Below, one piece after another: positions 1 through 8,482 of a DNA stretch of 64,000 bases. The stretch's first letter is position 1, and the number at the start of each line of letters is the position of its first letter. The position numbers and the translations under genes were made by a program. The stretch spans positions 42,945-106,944 of the forward strand of contig JANSYR010000020.1 of assembly GCA_024742285.1 (NCBI GenBank), given 5' to 3'. The notes below the pieces were generated by a model. That model made no database searches. It saw nothing but the letters and a program-made list of their open reading frames with translations, and was not told the DNA's origin. This DNA is from a bacterium. Lineage in GTDB: Bacteria; Myxococcota_A; UBA9160; UBA4427.

Positions 1-506
1 CAGCCGGCCGGGCCGATCGTCCCGTTGACGGCGGCGTCGGCGATCAGCGGCGCCGCTGCGCCGGCGGCTCCGCCGATCACGGCGTTCCAGATCGAGCGCG
101 GCTTCAGCCAGACCGTGTACACGAAGACGTAGAAGAGGATCGAAGCGACCCCGACGAGCGCGGCGGGCATCCCGCTCACCGCATAGAGCAGAAGCGTCGA
201 GAGCACGCCGAGCCCGAGACCGAAGACGAGCGCAGCGCGGGGGGCGATCAGGCCGGAGGGCAGCGGGCGGGACTTGGTCCGCTCCATCAGGGCGTCCTTG
301 TCGCGCTCGATGTAGGCGTTCAGGGTGTTGGCCGACGCCGCGGCCAGCGCGATGCCCGTCATCACCAGGAACGTGAAGCCCAGGTTCGGCCAGCCACCCG
401 CGGCCATCGGGAGCACGGGGAGCCCCGTGAAGAGCACCATCGGGAGAAGGCGCGGCTTCGTCAGGTCGAGATAGTTGCGGGCAATCGTGAGTGCGGAGTC
501 GCTCAT
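1..506 (-). CDS. ctaB: Protoheme IX farnesyltransferase (heme O synthase), C-terminus cut by window edge
   Basis: The reverse strand reads an ATG at 506 and stays open to the left edge, so about 168 N-terminal residues are visible. The segment NTLNAYIERDKDALMERT followed by KSRPLP is the Asp-rich prenyl-diphosphate-binding signature of UbiA-type farnesyltransferases, in the form used by CtaB/CyoE. Hydrophobic segments flank it. CtaB adds a farnesyl group to heme b to make heme O for heme-copper oxidases, so the host probably respires oxygen. A UbiA-family quinone prenyltransferase is the alternative, but the ERDxDxLMxRTxxRPLP form favours CtaB. Divergent from the acyltransferase gene across a 225-bp gap. 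Confidence 0.8.
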   Translation of the reverse strand, partial: MSDSALTIARNYLDLTKPRLLPMVLFTGLPVLPMAAGGWPNLGFTFLVMTGIALAAASANTLNAYIERDKDALMERTKSRPLPSGLIAPRAALVFGLGLGVLSTLLLYAVSGMPAALVGVASILFYVFVYTVWLKPRSIWNAVIGGAAGAAAPLIADAAVNGTIGPAG

Positions 507-731
507 GGATTCCAAGGGTGCGCAGAATCGGGTCGGATCGGGGGGCCAGCGGGCACGAGGTGACATGACCCCGCGCGATCCGGACGGATTCACCCCCTCG
601 GGACCTCGCCAGCGCAGGCCAACGGGTACCACAGGGACCTTCCCGACGCACCGCCACGAGACGCGGCGGCAGGGCGGAAGGTCGCCCGGTCGAGGGCCCG
701 GCTCGCGGGGCTGGCCTAGCCTTCAGGCCCC

Positions 732-1481
732 ATGAGCGAAGCGGCCCCGGCGACCGATTCCCGCCCCCCGAAGAGCGGCTCCGAGCAGCCGCCGGATGGG
801 CTCCGCGCCCGCGGTCCCGTCGCGCGGATCGGGCTCTGGCTCTACGGCCTGGCGACGAGCGCACTCCTCCGCGTCCTGGGCGCGACCTGGCGGCTCGAGG
901 TCCACGGCGACGACCCGCGCACGGCGAGCCCCTCGGATCCCCCGCGGCTCGCGGCCCTCTTCCACGAATCGATGCTTCCCTGCGCCTGGCTCTACCGGGA
1001 CCGACGCTACAGCGTGGCGGTCTCGCGCAGCCGCGACGGCGACCTCATCCGAAGCACGCTCCTGGCCCTCGGCTACGCCGAGCCGGCCCGCGGCTCGAGC
1101 TCCCGGGGCGGCTCCGCCGCCCTGCGACAGATGGTGCGGCTGCTCGATGACGGCACGACCGCCGCCGTCCTGGTCGACGGTCCTCGCGGCCCCGCCCGCG
1201 TCGCCAAGACCGGCATCATCGCGATCGCGCGCCACGCCCGCGTGCCGATCCAACCCATCGCCTTCTCCGCCCGCCCGGCCCACCGCCTCGCGAGCTGGGA
1301 CCGGAGCCTCCTCCCCTACCCCTTCGCCCGCGTCGTCGTCTACTACGGCGATCCGATCACGATTCCCGAAGACACGGCCGACGACCGCCACGAACAAGCC
1401 CTCGCCCGCCGCCTCGAACAGACCATGACCGACCTCCACCACGCCGCGGACGCGGTCCTGCTCGACCGGTCGCCACGGTGA
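732..1481 (+). CDS. DUF374-type lysophospholipid acyltransferase-like protein
   Basis: This 249-aa protein has the DUF374 pattern: an early HESMLPCAWLYRD segment (the acyltransferase His region), then SRSRDGDLI, then LVDGPRGPARVAKTGIIAIA and a C-terminal VVYYGDPI. The family is related to LpxL/PlsC acyltransferases and is thought to act at the inner membrane on lipid A or phospholipid; the substrate is unknown. A hydrophobic stretch near residues 35-50 may anchor it. ATG start at 732. It is alone on its strand; nothing links it functionally to ctaB. Confidence 0.75.
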   Translation: MSEAAPATDSRPPKSGSEQPPDGLRARGPVARIGLWLYGLATSALLRVLGATWRLEVHGDDPRTASPSDPPRLAALFHESMLPCAWLYRDRRYSVAVSRSRDGDLIRSTLLALGYAEPARGSSSRGGSAALRQMVRLLDDGTTAAVLVDGPRGPARVAKTGIIAIARHARVPIQPIAFSARPAHRLASWDRSLLPYPFARVVVYYGDPITIPEDTADDRHEQALARRLEQTMTDLHHAADAVLLDRSPR

Positions 1482-1515
1482 CGCTCGAGCACACCCGTCG
1501 TTCGCGGCGCGGTGA

Positions 1516-1634
1516 CGGCCGCAGTGGATGGCTCGCCCCATAGACGAAGCGAAGTCGGATCCCGCGCAACGAGCTGACCATCCGACCCACTGGACACCGC
1601 GTCGGCTGGGCTGCGCTTGATTCCACTGCGGCCG
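1516..1634. repeat. Nested inverted repeats (possible structured RNA)
   Basis: The outer arms, 1516-1528 (CGGCCGCAGTGGA) and 1622-1634 (TCCACTGCGGCCG), are perfect 13-bp reverse complements. Inside them, 1554-1560 (GTCGGAT) pairs with 1580-1586 (ATCCGAC). A transcript from either strand could fold into a long stem with an internal hairpin. Function unknown. Confidence 0.6.
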
Positions 1635-1844
1635 CCCCCGAGCCACTCACTCGCGTCGAGGCAGGGCATCCGCCCAGCCCAACCGAGCACGCGCGTATCC
1701 CCTGCGAGCAAGCCCCTCCGAGGGAGCGAGGCGGGGTGTCTCGCGGCGAAATAAAGCGCAGGCCCGCACCCCATCCCCGCTAGCGAGCCGTACGACCAGC
1801 TCGCTTCACGAGATCGAAGAAGCTTCGGCTACGAAGGCCGAGCC

Positions 1845-1952
1845 ATTCGCCGCGGGGCGCACCGTCTCGCGACCCTGACTGGGCAGTCAACGGCCAACGG
1901 ATGCGCCCGTCGAAACACCCCAATTCGCCGCGGGGCGCACCGTCTCGCGACC
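1845..1952. repeat. Two direct copies of a 30-bp repeat, period 78 bp
   Basis: Positions 1845-1874 and 1923-1952 are identical over 30 bp, beginning ATTCGCCGCGGGGCGCACCG. The downstream flanks are loosely similar (AACGGCCAACGG against CATCGGCCGACGG), as if a longer unit had been duplicated and diverged. There are only two copies and no regular spacer, so it is not a CRISPR array. Confidence 0.75.
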
Positions 1953-1980
1953 GTGGCACGGCCTTCATCGGCCGACGGGA

Positions 1981-4293
1981 CTACACGGGTGAGAGCGCCG
2001 CTTCGAGGAGCTGGTCCAGCCACTCGCCGATGTCCGGGTGCTGGGTCAGGCCGGCCGAGCGGAGTCGCGTCGCCGCGATCGCGTGGACCTCGGCGGCGGT
2101 CCTGGCGGCGAGTGCCGCGCGCGCGTCCTCTTCGACGTCGCTCGAGTCGAGGGCGCGGACGATCTCCTTCACGACGGGGATCGACGCCGGCGTCCCGGAG
2201 AGCTCGCCGATGCCGAGACCGACCAGGATCGGGACCGAGAGGGGGTTCGTCGCCATCTCGCCGCAGACCGAGACCGGGATGTTGGCGTCACGCCCCGCGC
2301 GGACCGACGACTCGATCAGGTGCAGGACCGCCGGGTGGAGCGAGTCGTAGAGATGGGCGACACGCTCGTTGCCGCGGTCGACGGCGAGCGTGTACTGGGT
2401 CAGATCGTTGGTCCCGATCGAGAAGAAGTCGCATTCCTCCGCGAGGGTCGCGGCGGTGATCGCCGCCGACGGGACCTCGATCATGATGCCGACCGGGAGA
2501 TCCGGATCGAAGCGGCTGCCTTCGCGCTCGAGCTCGAGCCGGACTTCGTCGATGACCGCCTTCGCTTCGCGTAGCTCCGACAGGCTGCCGATCATGGGAA
2601 GCAGGAGCCGCACGTTGCCCAGGGTGCTGGCGCGCAGGATCGCCCGGAGCTGGGCGTGGAAGTGGTGGCGGTTCTCGAGGGTGAGCCGGATCGAGCGGCA
2701 GCCGAGCTGGGGGTTCTCCTCGTCATCGAGTCCGATGTTCGGAATCCCCTTGTCGCCGCCGAGGTCGAGAGTCCGGATCGTGACCGTGCGCGGCTCCATG
2801 TGCTCGACGACGCGATGGTAGAGCTGCTCCTGCTCTTCCTCGCTCGGGAAGCCGCGGTGGGCCAGCGCCAGGAGCTCGGTCCGGAAGAGCCCGACGCCCT
2901 CGGCGCCGTGCTTGTCGACCAGACGCAGGTCCGCGAGCAGCCCGGCGTTCGCCGACAACTTCACCCGGCGGCCGTCGAGGGTCTCCGCCGGGCGTTCGCG
3001 CATGGCGTCGAGGTGCTCGACCGCGACCTCGAAGTTGTGCTGCGCCTGTTCGAACTCGCCGATCAGCGCCTCGTCCGGCGAGAGGTAGAGCGTGCCGGTC
3101 GCGCCATCGACGATCGCCGTCTCGCCCTCGCGCACTTCCCGGAGCAGGCCGGACGCGCCGGTCACGGTCGGGATCTCGAGGGTCCGCGCGAAGATCACGC
3201 CGTGGCTCGTCCGGCCACCGTGCTCCGCCACGATCGCGGCGACCTTGTCCATCTCGAGCTGCGCGAAGATCGCAGGCAGGAGCTGGTCGACCACCACGAC
3301 CGATCCGCGTTTCATCGGCTCGAGCTTGTCGCGCAGACCGAGGAGGCGCTCCATCACGCGGTTGCCGACGTCGGCGATATCGGTGCCGCGCTCTCGAAAG
3401 TACGGGTCCTCGATCCGTTCGAAGGTCTGGCGGTAGGTCTCGAGGACCTGGGCCAGCGCCGTGCGCGCGCTGCCGGTCGCGTCGATCGCCTTGGCGACGT
3501 TCGTCACGAAGCCCTTGTCCTCGAGGATCTGGATCTGCGTGTGGAAGACCGCGGCGAACTCGGGACCGAAGCGATCCTGCACGACGTCGCGCATGTCCTC
3601 GATCTCGCGGAGGGCGACGTCGATCGCGCGCTTGAAGCGATCGTGCTCCTCCTGCGTGTGGCTCGAAGGCTGATAGTCGAGGTGGGTCAGCTCGACGTCG
3701 CGGTCCATCTGGAAGATCGGGCCGATCGCGACGCCCCGCGCGGTCGCGAGCCCGCGGATCATCACGTTCTTCTCGGCGCGCGGCCCGCGCAGCCCCGCCT
3801 CGCGACGGCGCGCGCGGATCCGGTCGGAGGCGACGATCTTCTCGACCACGGTGCCGCGCTGATCAGCGGGGGAGGACATCAGCGCGAGGAGCTGCGCGTT
3901 GATCACGACCGGCGCCAGGAGCGAGGCGCAGGTCTGGAGCAGCTCGATGTCGGGCTCGTCGAAGCGGCGGGGCTCGACGGTCTGGATCACGATCACGCCG
4001 ATCACGACGTCCTGCACGATCAAGGGCGCCGCGAGCAACGAGGCGAATCGCTCCTCGCCGGTCTCGGGGAAATAGCGGTAGTTCGGGTGGGACTTGGCGT
4101 CCTCGATCGCGATCGGCTCGCCGCGCTCGGCCGCCATCCCGACCAGCCCCTCGCCGACGGGCAGCTCGACCCGGCCGACCGCCTCCGCTTCGAGCCCCAT
4201 GGTCGAGGCGAGCGAGAGGCTGTTCAGCTCCGGATCGACCGTGTAGATCGAACAGACGTCCGCATCGAGCCGCTTCGACACGAGATCCGTCAC
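1981..4293 (-). CDS. ptsP: Phosphoenolpyruvate-protein phosphotransferase, EI-Ntr type (GAF + enzyme I)
   Basis: EI-Ntr takes phosphate from PEP and passes it to NPr/HPr in the nitrogen PTS, a regulatory chain. The 770 residues shown begin inside a GAF domain (DADVCSIYTVD), then carry the enzyme I phosphohistidine segment (HGGRTSHGVIFARTLEIP, His near residue 360) and the PEP-binding barrel (LDLGGDKGIPN, GLFRTELLAL, VCGEMATNP). The GTG at 4293 is the first ordinary start in frame, but it has a poorly spaced Shine-Dalgarno and lies inside the fold. The frame stays open upstream, reading VIADRVSILADVAEVVTRSH, as expected for the GAF leading helix. An ATC at 4374 follows GGAG by 6 nt and could be the true start. 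No NPr or EIIA gene is in the window. Confidence 0.9.
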   Translation of the reverse strand: MTDLVSKRLDADVCSIYTVDPELNSLSLASTMGLEAEAVGRVELPVGEGLVGMAAERGEPIAIEDAKSHPNYRYFPETGEERFASLLAAPLIVQDVVIGVIVIQTVEPRRFDEPDIELLQTCASLLAPVVINAQLLALMSSPADQRGTVVEKIVASDRIRARRREAGLRGPRAEKNVMIRGLATARGVAIGPIFQMDRDVELTHLDYQPSSHTQEEHDRFKRAIDVALREIEDMRDVVQDRFGPEFAAVFHTQIQILEDKGFVTNVAKAIDATGSARTALAQVLETYRQTFERIEDPYFRERGTDIADVGNRVMERLLGLRDKLEPMKRGSVVVVDQLLPAIFAQLEMDKVAAIVAEHGGRTSHGVIFARTLEIPTVTGASGLLREVREGETAIVDGATGTLYLSPDEALIGEFEQAQHNFEVAVEHLDAMRERPAETLDGRRVKLSANAGLLADLRLVDKHGAEGVGLFRTELLALAHRGFPSEEEQEQLYHRVVEHMEPRTVTIRTLDLGGDKGIPNIGLDDEENPQLGCRSIRLTLENRHHFHAQLRAILRASTLGNVRLLLPMIGSLSELREAKAVIDEVRLELEREGSRFDPDLPVGIMIEVPSAAITAATLAEECDFFSIGTNDLTQYTLAVDRGNERVAHLYDSLHPAVLHLIESSVRAGRDANIPVSVCGEMATNPLSVPILVGLGIGELSGTPASIPVVKEIVRALDSSDVEEDARAALAARTAAEVHAIAATRLRSAGLTQHPDIGEWLDQLLEAALSPV

Positions 4294-4501
4294 GTTCGCG
4301 AGGGTCTCCTCGAGATCGTGGGAGCGCGTGACGACCTCGGCGACGTCCGCGAGGATGGAAACTCGATCGGCGATGACGGACTCCGGGGGGCCTCGCGGGG
4401 ACCGCGGCGGCGGGAAGAACGCGAAGGGTAGCAGCAGCGCGGGCCCGCGACGCGGCCAGCGGGGCGCAGGACGCGCGGAAGTCCCCGCCCCGAAACGCGA
4501 A

Positions 4502-4529
4502 AGCGCCCGAGGCGGCTGCCTCGGGCGCT
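4502..4529 (-). terminator. Strong hairpin 3' of the XRE gene, probable terminator
   Basis: Arms 4502-4512 and 4519-4529 are perfect 11-bp reverse complements (AGCGCCCGAGG / CCTCGGGCGCT) around a 6-nt loop. It lies 48 nt past the stop of the XRE gene on the same strand. The following tract TTCGCGTTTC is only modestly T-rich, so termination may be partial and allow read-through into ptsP. Confidence 0.6.
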
Positions 4530-4576
4530 CTCGAAGGTGCGGTGGAGCCGGCTGGGCTCCCCTCCCCGTCCATCGC

Positions 4577-4834
4577 TCAGTGCGAGGTCGGGAACCCCAT
4601 GGGTCGCGCGACCGGCGGGAAGACCTGGTCCTTGTCCTCGAAGGAGAGGCCGAGCGCCAGGAGGATCTTCCGCTTGGTGTCCATGCGGCAGTTCATCCCC
4701 TTCTCGACGCTATGAATCGTTCGCAGGGCGACCTTGGCCTTCCGAGCCAGCTGCGCCTGCGTCATGAGCTTGTTCTCACGAAGCTCTCGAACACGGTTCG
4801 GTACGCGCTCTTCCTGAGCGTTCATCGAATCCAT
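4577..4834 (-). CDS. Small XRE-family helix-turn-helix regulator
   Basis: About 85 residues form a single Cro/C1-type HTH: RVRELRENKLMTQAQLARKA, then a recognition helix around VALRTIHSVEKGMN and a short tail ending PPVARPMGFPTSH. I chose ATG 4834 because a G-rich Shine-Dalgarno (GGGGG) sits about 9 nt upstream; a GTG at 4843 and an ATG at 4825 are alternatives. It precedes ptsP on the same strand, separated by a hairpin. There is no sensor domain, so the signal is unknown. The AT-richer upstream region probably holds its promoter. Confidence 0.75.
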   Translation of the reverse strand: MDSMNAQEERVPNRVRELRENKLMTQAQLARKAKVALRTIHSVEKGMNCRMDTKRKILLALGLSFEDKDQVFPPVARPMGFPTSH

Positions 4835-5144
4835 CACAATCACACCCCCGTTTTCCGATGCTCCAGGAGTTGCTCCCGGAGTACGTCACTTGAATCATTC
4901 GGCGATTCGTCGGTCCCGGGGCCTTTCTTGAGCAATTTCACCCCGTTGGAGCGTTTTTCGGCCGCTTCCCCGCGCGCCGCGTGCCGATGCAGAGGACTCG
5001 CGCGGAACCGGCGACATGGAGGCACTCGTCGCCGGTCCGTGACCCCTCATTGAGTGAAATGAGGGTTCGTGCACGCGCAACTGTGCGGCGGCGACCGGAA
5101 GGACCCGGCGGGCAGACGCCATCACGTAGGGGCTTCGACTCAGG
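4835..5144. other. 310-bp divergent intergenic region between XRE regulator and AsmA-like gene
   Basis: This region should hold divergent promoters. It is more AT-rich than its surroundings near 4840-4960. It contains the 8-bp palindrome described separately (5044-5065). No gene is convincing; a short minus-strand frame abutting the XRE gene is discussed among the rejected items. Confidence 0.5.
5044..5065. promoter_or_regulatory. Palindrome CCCTCATT-N6-AATGAGGG upstream of AsmA-like gene
   Basis: Arms 5044-5051 and 5058-5065 are perfect reverse complements with a 6-nt spacer, about 80 bp upstream of the AsmA-like start. The dyad has the size of a dimeric repressor operator and could bind the adjacent XRE protein; that link is a guess. 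It could instead form a small hairpin in a leader transcript. Confidence 0.4.
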
Positions 5145-7976
5145 ATGAATCCCGAGGAGACAGGACCGCAGCAGCCCTTTGCTAGGTTCGTCCGCCTGTT
5201 CAGGGGGGTTCCGCCGGTGCGGCGCAGCTGGATGCGCCTGTTCTGGATGGCCGTGGTCCTGGTCGGCATCGTCGCCGGCTACCTCGTGTCCTCCGGCGTG
5301 GGCACGCGTCTTCTACACACCGAGATCGAGACGCAGCTCAGCCGCCTGCTCCAGGGCCCGGTCGGGATCGGCGCGGTCGGCCTGAGCTGGGAGGAGGGCC
5401 TGCGCGTCGAGGCGCGGGATCTCACCGCCTACCCGAGCCCCATCGAAGACACACCGCACGGGCTACGCGCGCGGCGCGTCGTCGCCTGGGTCGACCTCCT
5501 TGCCCTGATGGTCGGGCGACTCGAGCTCTCGACGCTCGTCCTCGAGGGCCCCCACGTCCGACTCGTCCAGGACGTCGACGGGGGCTGGGTCGGGCTGCCG
5601 CTGCCGGCGCCCTCGTCCTATCCCGACGAGGGCCTCGACGACCGGGAGCCCGCGGAGCGGGTCTTCGCGCGACTCGCCGAGCTCGACGGCGCCGCCTCAC
5701 GCGTCGCCGACGAGTTCAGCGCCGCGGATCGCATCGTCGTCGTCGACGGAACCCTCGAGTGGATCGGCCCGCCGACCGCCGAGGGCACGCCCGCACGCCT
5801 GCGCGTCGAGCTCCTGAACGGAACCGCCGAGCGCCACTGGCTCTCCGGCGACATCGCGATCGACTGGCGCGGCGTGTTTCTCGACGGCGTCCACTCGCCC
5901 TTCCCCTTCACCCTCGGCGTGCACCGACCCGAGGGCCGCCACTTCGTCTGGAGTCTCGGCGTCGAGGACATTCCGCTCGCCGCCGCCGAAGCGCCGATCG
6001 GCGACCTCTCGGGCATCGCCGACATCGAGGGCACCCTCGATACCCGCTTCCGGCTCTTCACCGACACCGGCGGGCTGCACCGTCTCGCGGTCGAAGGCGC
6101 GATCGAGGATGCGACGATCGGACTGAAGCGCTCCGGCCTCCTCCTCGAACGGGAGCGCGTCGAGATCGAGGCCGAATTCGAGGTGGACCCGGTCGAGATC
6201 CGGCTCGTCCAGTCGCGACTCCAGGGCCCACAGCTCGCCATCGAGTTCCAGGGTTCGGTCCGTCGACCGATCCGCGAGCTGGCCCCCGCACGAATCGAGG
6301 CGCGGACCCGAAGCATCGACCTCGATGCGCTGCGTCGCTACGCCGAATCCCTCGCCGACGAGTCTCCCGAGGCCCTCACGATCGCCCGGCTGACCGAGCG
6401 CGTCGTCGCCGGCCGCGTGAAATCGATCGAGGTCGCGGGGACGGCGTCCCTCGGCGATTGGCAGGCCCTCGCCAGCGGCGAGGCGACCGACCTGCCGATC
6501 GGCTTCGTCCTCGGCGGATCCTTCGACCAGGTCGTCGTGAAGAGCGGGCCGCAGGACGCGCTCGAGAACCTCGAGGGCGAGGTCGAGTGGGTCGGTGACC
6601 AGATCCTCTTCAAGAACGGGCGCGGCACCTACCGCGGAACGAAGCTGCCCGAGATGAACGCCGTCATCAACGGCATGTCGAATCTCGCCCGCACCCGCCC
6701 GGAGGAGCGCGAGATCCTCCGCAGCCCCCCACCGCTCCCGGGACTCGGCCCGCTCTCGGGAATCCTCCGCCCGCGGAACCCGGACGCGCTGCCTCCGATC
6801 AAGGTCATCGCCCTCGCCCTCGATCGCCTCGAGCACCCGCTCTTCCGCTGGCCGATGGAAGACCTCGAGGTCCTGGTCGAGCCCCTCCGTCGCGGCATGG
6901 AGGTGACCGTCCGCAAGGGTCGGTGGGGCGGTGCGCGCGTGAAGGGCGAGGTCGTCTGGTTCAACGATCCCGAAGCCCCGTCCGTCTCTGCCACGCTCAC
7001 CCTCTCTCCGCCGGATCCGCCGGATCCGCCGGCGACGCCCGCCGGCGACGGAACGGACACGCCTGCCGAAGTCGAGGCCCCGGCCGTGACGGAAGCGCCC
7101 GCCGATGGCCTCCTCGCCGACGGCCTGCCGGCCGCGCGATGGGCACAGGGGCGCTTCGAGATGGAGTTCCGCCCGCGGCGTTGGCTCCCCTTCCAGCGGG
7201 CGACCGGTCACGTCCGTCTCGAAGAGACCCGCATCCATCTCGACGATCTCGACATCGAGGTCGAAGAACAGGGCGCCCTCGCCGCGCGAATGGCACTCGA
7301 CCTCGATCGCGACGACACCGTCGGCTTCGACACGAGCTTCGCGCTGACCGGCGCGCGCCTCGACGAGATCGGGCCCTTCGTCGCTCTGCCCGAAGGCCTC
7401 GCCATGGGACAGATCGAAGCGACGGGCTCCCTCGCGGGCCGCGTCCGCCCGAAGACCAACTTCATCGCCGAGCTCGAAGGTCGCGTCCGCGCGGACGCAC
7501 GGGACGGCACGGTCCAGACGAGCCTGCCCCTGCTCTTCCGCCTCGCGAAGGCGACGGAGGGCTACAACCCCTTCGCGAACGAGGACCGCCTCGCCTACGA
7601 GACGATGGACGGGACCTTCGCGATCGATCGCGGCGTGATCTCGGTCGAGGACTTCGAGATCGAGGGCCCGCTCCGGGTCTTCGCCCGCGCCGACATCGAC
7701 ACGAACCCGAAGCCCGCCACGATCCGCAGCGTGGTCGGCATCTTCCTCTTCCGGAAGCCGTCGGCGCTCCTGGACAATCTGCCCCTCGTCCGCAGCTTCC
7801 TGCCCGGCTCCGAGCGCGGCCTCTTCGGCACCTACTTCGAGGTCGAGGGCGCGCTCGACGATCCGGACGTCGATGCGCTGCCGGTGCAGACGCTCATGTC
7901 GGGCGTGCCCGACGTGATCAAGGCGCCCTTCAAGGCCCTGAGGTACCTCTTCGACGGCGGAGGCGAGGACTCGTGA
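5145..7976 (+). CDS. AsmA/YhdP-like inner-membrane-anchored protein
   Basis: The 943-aa protein has a short cytoplasmic N-terminus, one membrane segment (about residues 28-50, FWMAVVLVGIVAGYLVSSGVG) and a long periplasmic part rich in beta-strand patterns. Right after the anchor comes LSRLLQGPVGIGAVGLSWEE, the typical N-terminal AsmA motif. AsmA-like C-terminal signatures (around IATNPKPATIRS-like and LFGTYFEVEGALDDPDV) close it. A Pro/Ala-rich linker lies near residues 620-655. AsmA-family proteins span the envelope and are thought to move phospholipid to the outer membrane. The GTG start of the next gene overlaps its stop. Confidence 0.75.
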   Translation: MNPEETGPQQPFARFVRLFRGVPPVRRSWMRLFWMAVVLVGIVAGYLVSSGVGTRLLHTEIETQLSRLLQGPVGIGAVGLSWEEGLRVEARDLTAYPSPIEDTPHGLRARRVVAWVDLLALMVGRLELSTLVLEGPHVRLVQDVDGGWVGLPLPAPSSYPDEGLDDREPAERVFARLAELDGAASRVADEFSAADRIVVVDGTLEWIGPPTAEGTPARLRVELLNGTAERHWLSGDIAIDWRGVFLDGVHSPFPFTLGVHRPEGRHFVWSLGVEDIPLAAAEAPIGDLSGIADIEGTLDTRFRLFTDTGGLHRLAVEGAIEDATIGLKRSGLLLERERVEIEAEFEVDPVEIRLVQSRLQGPQLAIEFQGSVRRPIRELAPARIEARTRSIDLDALRRYAESLADESPEALTIARLTERVVAGRVKSIEVAGTASLGDWQALASGEATDLPIGFVLGGSFDQVVVKSGPQDALENLEGEVEWVGDQILFKNGRGTYRGTKLPEMNAVINGMSNLARTRPEEREILRSPPPLPGLGPLSGILRPRNPDALPPIKVIALALDRLEHPLFRWPMEDLEVLVEPLRRGMEVTVRKGRWGGARVKGEVVWFNDPEAPSVSATLTLSPPDPPDPPATPAGDGTDTPAEVEAPAVTEAPADGLLADGLPAARWAQGRFEMEFRPRRWLPFQRATGHVRLEETRIHLDDLDIEVEEQGALAARMALDLDRDDTVGFDTSFALTGARLDEIGPFVALPEGLAMGQIEATGSLAGRVRPKTNFIAELEGRVRADARDGTVQTSLPLLFRLAKATEGYNPFANEDRLAYETMDGTFAIDRGVISVEDFEIEGPLRVFARADIDTNPKPATIRSVVGIFLFRKPSALLDNLPLVRSFLPGSERGLFGTYFEVEGALDDPDVDALPVQTLMSGVPDVIKAPFKALRYLFDGGGEDS

Positions 7977-8482
7977 AGGCGCCGCCCGCCGAGCGAGCGC
8001 GCGACAAGGTATTGAGCCTCGAGGCCGCGAAGCACGCCGTGACCCGGGCCCGGCGTCGCGGAGACACGATCGTCTTCACGAACGGCTGCTTCGACCTTCT
8101 CCACCCGGGTCACGTGCGGAGCCTCGAGGCCGCACGCGCCCTCGGCGACCGTCTCGTCGTCGCCGTCAATCACGACGCGAGCGTGCGACGCCTGAAGGGA
8201 CCCGATCGACCGGTCCAACCCGCGCGCGTGCGCAAGGAGATCGTCGCCGCCCTCACCGCCGTCGACTGGGTCGTGGGGTTCGACGGCGACACGCCGATCC
8301 GCGCGATCCGCGCCCTGCGGCCGGACGTCCTCGCGAAGGGCGGCGACTGGGCACTCGACGAGATCGTCGGACGCGAGGACGTCGAGGGCTGGGGCGGTCG
8401 CGTCGCCCGCCTTCCCCTGCTCGCGGGCCACTCGACCACGGCCACCGTCGCCGCCCTGCGAGACCGCAAGCGGCGGCGCTAG
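7973..8482 (+). CDS. rfaE2: Stand-alone D-glycero-beta-D-manno-heptose 1-phosphate adenylyltransferase
   Basis: The 169-aa protein carries the cytidylyltransferase-fold signature TNGCFDLLHPGHVRSL near the N-terminus, followed by VVAVNHDASVRRLKG and LAKGGDW. These match the RfaE domain II/HldC family that activates heptose 1-phosphate with ATP for LPS inner-core synthesis. The kinase domain is not fused, so it should be a separate gene elsewhere. GTG start overlaps the preceding stop (GTGA), suggesting coupling. Its TAG stop shares a CTAG palindrome with the convergent acyltransferase stop. Confidence 0.85.
   Translation: MKAPPAERARDKVLSLEAAKHAVTRARRRGDTIVFTNGCFDLLHPGHVRSLEAARALGDRLVVAVNHDASVRRLKGPDRPVQPARVRKEIVAALTAVDWVVGFDGDTPIRAIRALRPDVLAKGGDWALDEIVGREDVEGWGGRVARLPLLAGHSTTATVAALRDRKRRR

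Larger units (their letters stand above)
1482..1980. other. 500-bp gap with nested inverted repeats and a 30-bp direct repeat; no convincing gene
   Basis: Between the acyltransferase stop and the ptsP stop I see no frame with convincing codon use or a recognisable protein. The left part holds nested inverted repeats (1516-1528 with 1622-1634, and 1554-1560 with 1580-1586). The right part holds two copies of a 30-bp sequence (1845-1874 and 1923-1952). It may encode a structured RNA, be a decayed repeat region, or hold 3' ends of both neighbours. Confidence 0.5.

Noticed and set aside
1845..1952. CRISPR array
   Set aside because: Only two copies, a single 48-bp spacer and no cas genes.
4840..5025. 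Minus-strand frame of about 60 codons whose stop overlaps the XRE gene start region
   Set aside because: Codon use is lower in G+C and the position would suit a leader peptide, but there is no recognisable protein or clear start.
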